Below are positions 1 through 11,873 of a stretch of 64,000 nucleotides of DNA, piece after piece (position 1 is the stretch's first letter; each line of letters opens with the position of its first letter). The translations under genes and the position numbers were made by a program. The notes under the pieces are model-generated. The model was not told where the DNA came from. It saw only the letters and a program-made list of their open reading frames with translations, and made no database searches. The DNA is from Patagioenas fasciata (taxonomy: Eukaryota; Chordata; Aves; Columbiformes; Columbidae), in contig NC_092521.1 in assembly GCF_037038585.1 (NCBI RefSeq), positions 72,220,898-72,284,897 of the forward strand, written 5' to 3'.

Positions 1-1734
1 AGATGAGTGTTTCTTACCGTTTTTTGCAACTCTTACATGGTTTTGTACTGGTGGAACCAACAGTACTGAATACATGGATTGCCTCAGGATTCCAGTGGTT
101 TAAACTGTCCACTCACCTCTGCAACACCTCTATATAGCTGAAGGTGCATTTTGGTATTTACCCACCTGAGGATTTCCAAATAGTCCCTGAGTGCAACAGC
201 CTCATGCTCTTGTTATACACTATGGTTACAGCATGCATAGGTCTCTACCGAAAAAATGTCACCTAATTTGTAAACCTTTGTAAAAAGGTTTTTCACTGTG
301 CATTTCAGAATGTTCTCTTCTTTAATGTTGATGGGAAAAAAAGAAGTTAAATGAATCAGGTTACTAGCACTTAAACTTCCTAAAGAAACATGCACCACTG
401 AGTGGATTTTCATATTACACTCCCAGTAGGAACTTGACGTCTTGTAAACCCTTCAGTTTAACAGATATGAAAAAGAGAACTTTTTTTCTTCTTAGCAGAA
501 CAAAACTGTGCTCAGGTGTTTTATAAGTTGTTCTGATCTCTTTATTCCGCAAAAATGAAATATTAAGGAATACTTACCATTCCCAGGTGCAGTTGCTTCT
601 CTGACCTGGCTTTAGGTGAGAGAACATATTTGTATAGCAGTCCTTTTAAAACTATGGATTCTGGGTGGCTTTTTTTTCCCCTGCAAAGTTATAATCCACT
701 TTTTCTTTTTTAAAATATAACCAAACCTTTTTCCTAAAAGAAAAAGAAGAAATCTTGAGGCTCATAACTATTATCCTGTGATGTAAATTGGTTTTGGGAG
801 GTTTGTATTTTTTTTTTGGTTTAAAACATTGATACATTTGCACATGTTCTTCTGACAGCATCTCTTGCCTCTTGGCCTCTCTCTAAAGCAAATGTACACT
901 GAAATTATCAATCAGAAAATGAAGAGTCTAGCAAGTTAGTAGAATGACCATAAAGTTTCATGCCCAATGCAGAAGAGAGGAACAGTAGGTAGTTTCCCAG
1001 AGTAGCACAACACTCACAAGATCCTGTATAGCAGATTATGAAACAGACCTCAGACTTGTCTCAAAAGTCTTTATGACTTCTTCAACTTAAAATGGCTGTT
1101 AGTGATACATCACATGCAGTTTGAACTTGAGCAAAACCAGAGAGTGAGAGATGACACACACAAAATAAAAATAGAAAGGGGGGGGCATGGAGGGAAATAT
1201 ACTTTAAAAATAGTCTAGAATCTCTTAGGCATTTTTGTTCATTGTAGATGAATGAAGAAACAAAAAGCAAATAGTTTAAAATCATTTTCAGGTCACCTTT
1301 AACAGTAACAGTAATATCATTACAATATATGAGCTGAAACATAAGAGAGAAATATCTGTTCATTTTAAAAGCTGAAACAGAGCAATTAGCTGGAAAGGAT
1401 GTGTCATGCCTTACAATAAAAGTTAAATTACAGTAAAATATTTCCTTGCAAAAATGCTCACTGTGTGCCAAAGCCCACATATCAAACCACGCTTTCTCCA
1501 ATCTGCAACACAGTAGTTCCCTTACCTGCCTGACTGTAGGAATGTGAGGGACGATAAAGGGCCTTATTCTCTAATGTGCTATGACAGTTTAATACTTATT
1601 AGAAGTCATTGACTTTTCTGGAGTTGCTCTATAGAACTGGTCTAATGGAGTATGAGGATTTATGGCTTCAAATAAATCTTTGGTCACCTGATGATTCAGG
1701 TAAGCTCTGGATACTGCTGCCCATCTTTATTTCG
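1..1734. other. AT-rich unique sequence, no gene seen
   Basis: No recognisable gene or repeat family was found. The longest open frame here, on the minus strand at 1,082-1,501, has no recognisable domain, biased composition and no promoter or splice context, so it is treated as chance. A short G run lies near 1,179-1,186. Confidence 0.6.
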
Positions 1735-2227
1735 TGGTCATGGTGGTAGATCTACGTCACCAATGAAAATGGTAGAGGGGCTGTTTGTGGAGAGTTTCTG
1801 GCTGTGTGCTGTGAACAAGCCAGAGCCTGATGTGGCTGTGGTGCACGGAAGGTTTTCCTGGAGACACCAAAGACAGAAGGGAAGTAAACAGAAGCTGGTC
1901 TGCCCTCGACCCAGGCTGCAGGAGGGGCGCCGTCGCTGCTGCGCATGAACAGCCTGTGGACGGTGCCCTGCAACTAATCACCATAGTTGGGGGGGGGAAG
2001 AGTGACTGCAAGTGTAACCAATCGTAGCCTGTGCTTGCCACATGGCTTTTGGATAAAGAGTATATAAGGGTTGGAAAAACGTAGTCTGGCGGACATTGAT
2101 ATTCAGTGTTGTAAAGAGTTCATTAAAAGGTACTGATGTTAAATTCATATTGAATTAGACTCATTACTCTCACCCGGCCCGCGAGTCGCGTTCAAAGGGA
2201 TCCTGCCGGCAATTTGCATTCTCAACA
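1735..2227 (+). mobile_element. Probable solo LTR of an endogenous retrovirus
   Basis: A GC-richer block in AT-rich surroundings has the order expected of an LTR on the plus strand. There is a TATA box (TATATAAG) at 2,061-2,068 and an ATTAAA polyadenylation-type signal at 2,122-2,127. A CpG-containing U5-like segment follows (about 2,170-2,215) and ends in ...CTCAACA. A CCAAT motif lies about 40 bp upstream of the TATA box. No gag, pol or env remains are seen on either side, so a solo LTR formed by recombination is inferred. The 5' edge is uncertain: I placed it at a TG near 1,735 and could not find a convincing target-site duplication. A cellular promoter fragment is the alternative. Confidence 0.55.
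2061..2068 (+). promoter_or_regulatory. TATA box of the putative LTR
   Basis: TATATAAG lies 54 bp upstream of an ATTAAA signal (2,122-2,127). That spacing is compatible with a short R region between the cap site and the poly(A) site of an LTR. Confidence 0.5.
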
Positions 2228-4649
2228 TCATACATCAACTGTTCACTCATAGCATGGTCACATTTTTCTTTTCAACTTTCCTATATAGTAATCTGTTCCA
2301 CACTTGCCTCCAACAGCCCATCTGGTTCTTTTCCAGGGGAGGTCTCTCAGAAACTCTTATCTAACCAAAGATGTGTGGAGATCTATGTATGGTATACTTT
2401 CCTTTATGTTCTTTGTATGTTCCTGCAATTTTATGTTGTAGTTTAACTCCTATTTAGCCCTTTTAAAAGAGTACTGTATTCTATATATTACAGATGTTAT
2501 TGTATCAGGGCAGGAGCCATCACACAGGTCTTGGGTCAGTTCCTCGTTCTTGATCTGTTACCATCTGAACTGTTTTCCACCTTGGAATCCTATCCACAGT
2601 AATATTCATGCTTCTGCAAATACTGGCTGGGGAAGGTTAGGAGACAGCCATACAAGTCTTTGTTTATTTTTTTTTATTTATTTACTTAGGGAATATTCTA
2701 AACAATAAAAAGGGAAAGAGAAAGGAAGCACTGAAACACCCAACCCCATTAACTCAAACTTCCATGAAGTTCACATTCTTGTTCTATTATTACTAAAATT
2801 TTCACATAGTCAACAAATACATTAAGCTTACTTTTAATAGAAATGTGTACTGTGGTACGTATTTATTTGAAAATCAAATGGATGTAGTAGGAACTTTCTA
2901 GTGGCTATCACATATCTTTTACTTCTCAAAGGATGACTTCTCAGAAATAATCTAATTGAAAAGCAAATTGCAAGGTGCTTTTTATCTGAGTTATGTATAT
3001 TAAAAGGAACAATGGCTTGATACAACCATCAAAACTTGATTTCAGAATTAGAGTTTCAGGCATTTAGGAAGCTGTATCGCTTCTTATGGTGAATATCATG
3101 AATCAGTCTGAGCCTGAAGAAGAGATTAATTAGGAGAGAAAAACCCAACATGCACATTTAAATTAAAAATTAAAGACAATCATGTCAGTGCCTAGGGAAG
3201 GAAGGTGGAATTTCTCCTTCTGTGGAAACAATTCATGGTACTAAGGAAGAGAGAGAAATTTTCACAGGCTGTAGAGGACAGCCTCCTCAGAGGGGCTGGG
3301 AAACCTACAAACTGAGAAATTTCTCAGATTGAGAAAAAGGGAGTTCTGAGAGTTAGGGAGCCAGTTTTCACAAACAAGGGAAATAACTTCTAGGGATGAG
3401 CGTTTAACATTTGCTGGAATTTGGAGTCTTTGACTCATTTGAAATCAAGTCAGGAAGTAAGGATGGCAAGGATACAGTAGGCAAGAACAGGAACAGTTAT
3501 CCTCCTTGTAGTCCTTTCTGAACAAGTCACTTGAGTTTTCTTGATATAGTAAATTTATTGTTATTTTGCACTATTGTTTAAATAAAACTTCTTTTTTCTT
3601 TTAGAATTGAAAGGCTTTCTGGCTGTCTTTACAGATGTCTCTGCAGTGGTCTTTTAAGTGATGATAAGGAGGGAATTATAGATAGACCTATTTTCAATGC
3701 TTTAGCTGATTTGGTTTCTGTCATGACGAATTATTATTAATTCCTTGTATTCTGTGTGGATATACCAAGTCTACAAAATTTATATGTGGTTACAGTCTGT
3801 AGTAGGTACATTTCTGTGGTTTTTTTTCCCCCATTTAAAAACCAAACCAAACCAAAAAAGCCCACAAAAATAAAAATGAAAAACTACCTCCTGTGAACTG
3901 TCCTCAGAGGTCTGGCTTTTATAAGATTTGGTGCAACCTGAACAGCTAGACATGTGACTTCCACTTTAAAACCAGTCCAACTCTAAAGTGAGAGAGCATT
4001 CAGGAGGTTCCTATCTTTCTAAAGTACTGAAAAATATTGTCAATTGTAACTGTGTAGTTCTGTTATGAGAAGTCAGTGACAATAAAACTTCAAAAATAAT
4101 TATTTTCTATTTTAAAAAGTAAGTAAGAACTAGTGAGAAAGGTTGACATAACCAGAGCTCTTACATGGGAGGTACAGCCAAGGGTTTTACCTGCTCTTGT
4201 CTAGTGACAGCGCTCCCAGAACAAAAGTGGCAGGGTAAGTACTTGCATGTTGCCTGTGGTTGGGCAGGACTCTGAAGATACACCAGTTCTTCTTATGTTG
4301 TAAGCAGGTTAGACCACACACCCCTTTTAGAGAGAGTGTTGTCAATAATATTGTCTGCACTTCTTTGTGGGTGAGTTCTTATCAGAGGCAATGAAATCTC
4401 AGAACTTTCTTTTTAGTGTCCTGCAAACAATCCAGTTACTAGAGATGGAAACTGTATTTTCTATCTGAATATTGTAGGAGAGCTGTAATGAAAGAAAAGT
4501 AACTTTTTATCTCTCTGTATTCCGTGGGGAGCATTTAACAGTGATTTCACTCACTTTATCCTATTATGTACTTTTCTCTCTTTTCAATTTCTTAATATTT
4601 ATGCAGCTTATTCTATAGCTTACCTAGCTCACCTGATCCCCATGTAGCA
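2228..4649. other. AT-rich unique sequence, no gene seen
   Basis: Only short chance open frames and small A- or T-rich runs are visible (for example a T-rich run near 2,660 and an A/C-rich run near 3,836-3,880). No repeat family was recognised. Confidence 0.55.
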
Positions 4650-5402
4650 CATAAATCATAGAATTTTTTGGTTGGAAAAGACCTTTAAGATCATAGAGTC
4701 CAACTATTAACCTAGCACTGCCAAGACCAACATTAAACCATGTCCTCAAGTGCCACATCTGTACGTCTTTTAGAAACTTCCAGGGATGATAAACCAACCA
4801 CTTCTCTGGGCAGCCTGTTCCAATGCCTGACAACCCTTTCCATGAAAAAAAAAATTCATAATATCCAATTTAAATCTCCCCTTGTGCAACTCTAGGCCAT
4901 TTCCTCTTATCCTAACTCTTGCTACATGGGAAAAGAGAACAACACCCTCCATGCTACAGTGTCCTTTCAGGTAGTTGTAGACAGCAATAAGGTCTCCCCT
5001 CGGCCTCCTTTTCTTCAGGCTAAACAGCCCCAGTTCCCTCAGCTGCTCCTCATAAGACTTGTGCTCAAGACCTTTCACGAGCTTAGTTATCTTTTCTACA
5101 CTCTCTCCAGCACCTCAATGTCTTTCTTGTAGTGAGAGGCCCAAAATCCAATACAGTATTCAAGATGGGACCTCACCAGTGCTGAGTACAGTGATTCAAG
5201 TGTTCTGATACAAGCCAGGATGCTGTTGGCCTTGGCAACCTGAGCACACTGCTGGCTCATGTTCAGCTGGCTATTGATCAACATCCCCAGATCCTTTTCT
5301 GCTGGGCAGCTTTCCAGACACTTTTCCTAGAGCCTGTAGCATTGCATGGGGTTGTTGTGACAAAAGTGTGTTACTCAGCACTTGACCTTGTTGAACCTCA
5401 CA
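4650..5402 (-). mobile_element. CR1 LINE, 3' part, minus strand
   Basis: Read on the minus strand, this encodes broken pieces of the C-terminal part of CR1 ORF2. One piece is ...[20 protein letters not shown] (about 5,140-5,200) and another is ...[20 protein letters not shown] (about 4,990-5,050). These are followed by the conserved CR1 3' end, seen on the plus strand as TCATAGAATTTTTTGGTTGG near 4,657. The frames are interrupted, so it is an old, non-coding copy. At 5,402 the CR1 similarity stops and a hAT end begins. Confidence 0.9.
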
Positions 5403-5506
5403 CAGGAGTAGTTACATTTATACAGTCTCAAAATTACATTTGGCCCTTTGAAGGCAACTGTAATGCTGATGTGGCCCTTAGTGAAAATGAGTCTGACACC
5501 CTTGCA
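5403..5506 (-). mobile_element. hAT-type DNA transposon end (Charlie-like)
   Basis: On the minus strand the segment begins CAAGGGTGTCAGACTC at about 5,504. This is close to the widespread hAT terminal sequence CAGGGGTGTCAAACTC. It is followed by the expected subterminal text (…AAGGGCCACATCAGC…). Only one end is visible: the sequence breaks off at the CR1 junction near 5,403. No second terminal repeat or matching 8-bp duplication was found, so the element is a fragment. Family assignment rests on remembered terminal sequence and has not been searched. Confidence 0.6.
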
Positions 5507-5574
5507 CTAGAGGATGGAGATTCTCCATAGCCCTCTTCTTGTTGCTCATGTATTCACAGAAACATTTTTTTTTC

Positions 5575-6335
5575 CTTTCAGAGCCGTCGTCAGATTCAGC
5601 TTTAGTTGGGCTTTGGCCGTTCTAGTTTCTGCCTGCATAACCTCACAATATCCTTGTAGTCGTCCTGACTATGCCTTCTTCCAAAGGTCATTAACTCCTT
5701 TTTTTCCTGACTTCCAGCTGAAGCTCTTTGTTCAGCCAGGCCAGCCTTCTTCCCTGCCAGACTGTCTTTTGGCTCATGGGGACAGCCTGCTCCTGCATCT
5801 CTAAGATTTCCATCTTGCATAGCAACCAGACTTCCTAGACTCTTGTCCTTCAGGACTGCATCCCAAAGGACTCTGCCAACAAGTCTCCCAAAAACGACAG
5901 AGTCTGCCCGTTGGACGTCTAAGGTAGCAGTTCTGCTGACCCTCCTCCTTACTTCTCCAAGAATCAAAAACTTGATCATGATGGTTATGCCTAAGACAAC
6001 CTCCAACCATCACAGTGCCCACAAATCTTTTTCTGTTTGCAAACAACAGGTCTAGTGGGACACCTTCCTTAGATGACTCACTGACCAGCTGTGTCAGGAA
6101 ATTGTCTTCCATACACTCTGTAAGCCTTCTAAGCTCTTTCTTCTCTGCTGTGTTGTATTTCCAGCAGATATCTGGCAGATTGAAGTCCCCAATGAGAACA
6201 AGAGCTAGGGATCGTGAGACTTCTCCCAGCTGCTTTACAAAATATTTCATCTGTCTCTTCATCCTGGTTGAGTGGTCTGTAACAGATTCCCACCATGATA
6301 TTTGCCTTGTTGGCCTTTCATCTGATTCTTACCCA
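5575..6335 (-). mobile_element. CR1 LINE endonuclease-region fragment, minus strand
   Basis: The minus strand encodes the second half of the CR1 apurinic-type endonuclease domain and the linker after it, in two frames. In 6,262-5,801 the recognisable core is LIGDFNLPDICWKYNTAEKK, continuing to a domain end with a degraded …NHHDQ… stretch. In 6,006-5,602 the frame changes and continues with FLILGEVRRRVSRTATLD and, later, DDYKDIVRLCRQKLERPK. The frameshift shows that it is dead. The reverse-transcriptase section that should lie between this and the 3' part at 4,650-5,402 is missing. The two are therefore either one internally deleted copy split by the hAT piece or two separate insertions. Confidence 0.88.
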
Positions 6336-6847
6336 TAAACTAGTATTTTATGGTGGAATGGGAGAAATGCACTCTTTAACCACTTACCATTTGTGTGGAT
6401 TTCTTTTTTATGACTTTTATTTTTCATATGTTGGAAGATGATACATGGTTAAATTCATGCAGGTAATTTTGATGGCAGCCATAGAAGACTGTATTTGAGT
6501 TTTGATTTCTATTCTTACAACAGACAACTCATGCCTTTTTGAAGGCTGTGGTGGAGAACAGGCATGTTCTTTTTGATTTCTTGGATAAAATATCCACCTA
6601 TTTTTTGTTACACAATCTGGGGAATACCAAGCAATTTCCTCCCCAGAACTTTTGTCACATGCCTCGGATACTTCTACACAGAAGGTACAGATGTATCTGC
6701 ATCCTCAATATTTCCAACTTGCAGTTGTTTCATAGCACAGCTGGCATCAAAGATCTGGCATTGTGGGAAAGGAAAGCTTTCTGGAACAGTTAAAAATAAA
6801 AATTAAAAAAAAAAAAAATTAAAAAACCCCACCAAAAATTGGAGGGA

Positions 6848-6881
6848 GGACTTTGTTCAGCTTAGGACTTTGTTCAGCTTA
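6848..6881. repeat. 17-bp exact tandem duplication
   Basis: The unit GGACTTTGTTCAGCTTA occurs twice back to back without mismatch, which suggests a recent local slippage or repair event. Confidence 0.9.
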
Positions 6882-9126
6882 GGCCCTGGAGCCAGCATTG
6901 TCTAGATTCAGCAGCACTGTGCTTCACAGCTGCAGAAGAGGGAGAGTCCTGTCTGGAATGTTCCACTCCTGCATTCAGCTATTTCTTCTTGAACAAAATG
7001 TCACAAAAGATCTGTTTTTACTGCTTTCACTTCAGCTGATGAAAATTAAACTGTGTGTTTAGGCCTACTCATCTGGTAGGAGAAACAAAGCCAACATTTG
7101 TAGTTGGACTTGGACATTCCAAAATGAACAGGTGGTAGGCAGTCCCTGGCATATTTATATTTGAAGTCAACTAGCTTTTTTTTTTTTTTTTTTTAATTCA
7201 TCCATGGTGCTTATAAATGCAGCTAAGAGTTTATTCTAAGATGGTCACATTGGAGAACTGTGAAAATTTCATTTTCTTTTCTGAGAGTGCTTTAGGGAGG
7301 TGGGTATTTTATTTGCTATTTTTCTCTATGATTTTGAGATTGTTTATGTCCTGTAATTGCTGGATCTAACCACAGGAAACTTGAAAATAAGCAAATAAAT
7401 CCTGAGTTCTGCCAGTAACAGAGGATTTTTTGGAACCAGTTAAAATTTGTTAGTTCTTCAACTTCTTGGCCAATTTAGTCAATTCAGCAGATTAAGGAAG
7501 ATTAGTATCTTCTGACTGTTTCACTAATAATTGAGGCAATTCAGTTACTCCTTCAGATGTTTTCATTTCCTCTTGTTCAGCAATGGGAAGTTAAATCTGC
7601 TAAACAGACATTCTCTGGAGATACATATGAAGATACACTAGGCAGTTACATTTTCTGGATTTACTTTTTGATTCATAGTTACTTTTACCATGGGTATTTT
7701 TACGCATTTCCTTGTGCAAACATTTGAAAGAAACCATATTTCTGAGCTCTTAAAGAATTAATAGTCACTAGTCAGAGTGTATTCAAGACTGAATTCCTTA
7801 GGAGTAGCTATTTTTAACTTTGATGCTAGCTGAGAATCTACCCTCATGGGTATCTAGATTATGACAGTGAAAATCATAAAAGATGATCTGCATGCCCTCA
7901 TGAAGTGAGGCATACTGAATGTTGTGGTAATTCCTCATGCTGACAGCTTACTGAATTAAACCTGTGTTCTTTAGTTCCACAAGTGCTGAAATGCGATTTA
8001 TAGAGCGAAGTCCTACTGTGTTTGTTAGAATAGAAAATAAGGAATAAAATACAAGACTTCATTCTTAGTTTGGCCATTAATTTGCAACCAATGCATCGGC
8101 CCTGGGCCAAGCTCGTTGGTGGTTCCTAGTAGTTAATTGCTGTATATGGAAACCTCAGTTACAGTACTTTCTGTAAATGGTCAGGTCCTTGAGAAATTCA
8201 CAGAGCAATAGGCATGATAGCATCAGTAGCTCAGGAAAACAAACAAGTAAAATCTTAATTTTAAGTAGTAAAAACACAGAACTTTTTGCCTTGATAATTT
8301 CCATGTTGAAATTTGGCCAGTGAATGCACCTCAGCAGGCACCTGAGCCATCTTCCTAGACAAACATGACCCGTCCACACTTTGTTCTGGGTCCTCGCTCA
8401 GTTAGCTGCTGTTCCTGCCAGCTGAGGGAGGGCCTGAGTTGGGCCAGTTCAAGGAGATCCAGTGCCAGTTTGGACACTTTTGGGAGAGAGGACAGGCTAG
8501 GAGTTTCAGGGGTGGGAAGCACAGGTCTCCAGCTGAGAAAATGCAATTAATTCATAATATCTGTTTACAGTGGGGTGACTTGAGACAAAAAGAGTGTTTT
8601 GAGTGTGCTGATCTGATGCTCCTAGTCATTAGTTGGGTTTTTCTCATTTTATGTGTTTGGAAACTGGCTTAGAGCAATGAAGGTAACTTTCTCTTTGATA
8701 GAGTCACTGTGCAACGAAGTTATCATTATAAATATTTTGAGCACGTATAATCAAAGTCTTGTGATACACTTCAAATTACCAACTGCAACAGTATCTAATT
8801 ATTAACAAGTCATCTTTCCTTTTTTGTTTTATTTTGCAACTACCTGGAAAAAACAGAAACTGCATAATCTCAGGTATTTCTCTGAGTTCCTTTATTAGAC
8901 TGGCTGTTGACCTCAGTGTGAGAGAATGAGATACCTCAAAAGAATTTAGTTTCCAATGGTTTCTTTCTTGCTGTATTGCAGAAACTGCATATACTTTAAG
9001 AACCATTTGCTAGAGACAAACACCTTTTTCTTTGTTGCTCAGCTAAATATGTGGTTTAATCTGTATATTATTACATGTAGTATTTTAACAAGGTTGAGTA
9101 CTATTGCTTATTTTCTTCTTTCCCTT

Positions 9127-9180
9127 AAAAAAAGATAAAGAAAAAAAAAAGACAAAAAAAAAAAAAAAAGAAAAAAGAAG
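9127..9180. repeat. A-rich simple tract
   Basis: This stretch is almost all A with scattered G, C and T. No transposon body was recognised beside it that would make it a retroposon tail. Confidence 0.85.
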
Positions 9181-10189
9181 TGATTATGTATCCTAATTCT
9201 GGATAAAGAGACTTACCTAATTTTTAGTTATATATTACGCTAGCACCTCAAATCTCTAAACAGGAATTAAGATTACATGTTGCATATTAGTCAATATCCA
9301 AACAACAAAATAGTCCCCCCAAAGTCACACAGGAAACCTCCTATCTTCCTTTTCTTCCCAAACAGAAGAAAATCAGCACCTTAACATTTCTTGTCTCAAT
9401 GCAGCACTATGTGTTCCTAGCTGTCAAACTCAACAGTTCCTATTCTGTTGCCGATGTCACTCTGAATATTCCTGTGTGGAGTCTCAGGACAGGGAATCTA
9501 GTGCCTCTGTCCTTTTCTCAGGGCTTTTTATCTTGGTTGAACAGTATATAGGCAGTTTCCAGACTTACCTGTTGGTGTCTGTCATCTGATAATGCCAGTT
9601 GTTCTGTTGTGGTGTGGCAGTTTCTGTACCTAGGTAGTAAAAAATTTGTAAGCTTTTGAAAAACACTGGTCAGAGTGCTAAAAGGAATTCAGCACCATGA
9701 TAGTGTTAATTAATCAATATTTATCTTCATTTGTTCACCCACTTGACTGAATTGTGCCGTATTAGACACATTCTCTCTTGATTTTGGCAATTATGGTGTT
9801 CCTATCACCTTCCTCTATTATGAGCTATTGAAGGTGTAAGTACAGCTATGAGAAAATATTTCTTGAAAGCTTTTTTTAATGATATGAATTCTGAAAAACA
9901 GGACAAAAGAGTTTTATTGGTCACTTGGATCACTGGTCTACTAATACTTGCATTATTAAGCTGTTATTTTGAACATCTGAGTACTCTGTGTACATGCTGA
10001 ATCTGCTTGGTCAGCTTTTGGGTTTATTTAAATGAGCAATGAAAAACATGAGACTGATCGCACATCTCAGGAATCATTGTGCTTCATAGCATAACATCTC
10101 TAAGAAATACAAAGTAAAAAAATAACCTATTTTAGGGAAGAGGCAGGAAAGAATTTTAAAGCTTGTTTCTAAGAAGAAGTGTCTGGTGG

Positions 10190-10293
10190 TTTTTTTTTTT
10201 TTTTCTTGTTTTTTCTTGTTTTTTCTTGTTTGTGTTTTTTGTTTGCTTGTTTGTGTTTTTTTTTTGTTGTTGTTGTTTTGTTGTTGTTTTTTC
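10190..10293. repeat. T-rich / TTG simple repeat
   Basis: T runs are mixed with TTTTTTCTTG and TTG units. The open frames on both strands here are products of the low complexity. Confidence 0.85.
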
Positions 10294-11855
10294 TTCCATG
10301 GGAAAAAATAATAGTGACAAGGAAACCTCAAAAGGGTTAGATATTTAATGTGGAAACACATGCAGTGCTCTCAGGTGACTTACATCTGAGAAACCTTATA
10401 AATCCGAAATGGAGATTAGTGGCTAGAATTTTCTGCTAACTCATAAAATAGTCCTTTGTTTTGAGCAGAGAAAAAGTAAAACAGAAGGTATATGGAGATG
10501 CACTACTAAGCTATATGTCCTGCCATTTTAACAAAAAGCGAATATCCAGGTATAAACATTCCTATCACAGTGGCATTCATGGCAATCAGGAGTACTTTCC
10601 TTGTAGATGAAAGATCAAACAGAAATAAAATGCAGCAAAACTGTCCTCTGAATTAGGTCCAAGAACTGGTAATCATATCTTTAACTGATAGGACTGTTTA
10701 TTTAACAAAATAAGTACACCTTTATTTAAATTAAAGGAGGTACTGGAGAGTATTGTACAAGTCTATGGGAGACTGTCTGCTAACTGGCTCACAGAAGTTA
10801 ACTCAAAGCATGCAAAATTCTCCCTCTCCTCTTGTGCTTCAGCACTGATTGCCTATTGTTAATATTTTAGGGTGCTACATAGCTGTTTTGTGTATCTGTG
10901 AGACTGTGTTTCAACGTTCAGATATTCAGCTCTGAAATACTGAAGCTAGGAGAGAAGGAAAGATCACTAAAATATGTAGAAATTAGACCTTGTATTACAA
11001 AATAAGCAAATGAAAATGACAGAGACTATGTTTCTGAAATAAGGAAGGCCAGAAGTAATTTGTGAACTGTTATTTCAGAAGAATTTTTTTCTTACGTATG
11101 TAGAAGCTTGCTGTTAGGTAAATCCTGGACAGGTTTTCAATTAGCTTCTTTACCTGCTGTTGGAGTCAAGCTAAGGACAATACTCAACTTTATTGGTTTT
11201 AAAAACCCAGCAAAACCTTTCAACTTCCTTAGAAATCCAGTTCCTTAGCAACAAGGAGTGCTTGCATACACAAGGCATTTGGATGGTGTTTGAGCAAAAG
11301 GATTTATTTCAATTAAGAATTTTTCAAAAACCACGTCAGTTTTCATTCAGATGGGATAAGCTTTAATTTACATCTCACATTCCAAAACTTCTTTTTCGGA
11401 TTTTAAAATGCTTTGGTTTATATATCCATGTTTTCTTCATATGGTTCTTTAAATACAAATTTATCATCTCTGTGTTAGTGTCTAGTGATAACATTATTTT
11501 TTTTTTTCACTTAAATGAAACTTGACCTCATGTTTTGAATAAACCATAAGGAGAGAATGTTCCTTAAAATACTCAGGGAAATATTAAGAGCTACTGAACA
11601 ACAATTTCAAAGGAAGACTGTAGCAAAAACATAATCTGTTCTAGCCTTACAACTTCTGTGAATTTTGAATAAAACACTATCAGATGATGTATCTTATTCT
11701 TTCCATTGCCTTGAGAAAACAAGTAGCAGTGGCATGTTTTGTCAGTTCTTGACTTTTTTATACAAAATATGCGTAATATTCTGTATCTAAAAGAAACAGT
11801 GTATTAGACCCTGCCACAATAATCAGGGAGGCTCACGTGGAAAGGGCTACATGCT

Positions 11856-11873
11856 GGCCACTAGGTGGTGACT
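11856..11873 (+). promoter_or_regulatory. CTCF-like motif (candidate)
   Basis: GGCCACTAGGTGGTGACT matches the core of the vertebrate CTCF motif (CCASYAGRKGGC) with one mismatch, T for C at the end of the core. A CACGTG E-box lies 17 bp upstream (11,834-11,839). This is motif evidence only. Confidence 0.4.

Larger units (their letters stand above)
6336..11820. other. Long gene-free stretch with simple repeats
   Basis: No gene was recognised. Visible features are an exact 17-bp tandem duplication at 6,848-6,881, a T run near 7,174-7,193, an A-rich tract at 9,127-9,180 and a T/TTG-rich tract at 10,190-10,293. A slightly GC-richer patch at 8,330-8,540 has short open frames on both strands but no recognisable protein. 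Confidence 0.55.

Noticed and set aside
1082-1501. 139-codon minus-strand open frame
   Set aside because: It has no domain, its composition is typical of translated AT-rich non-coding DNA, and no promoter or splice signals frame it.
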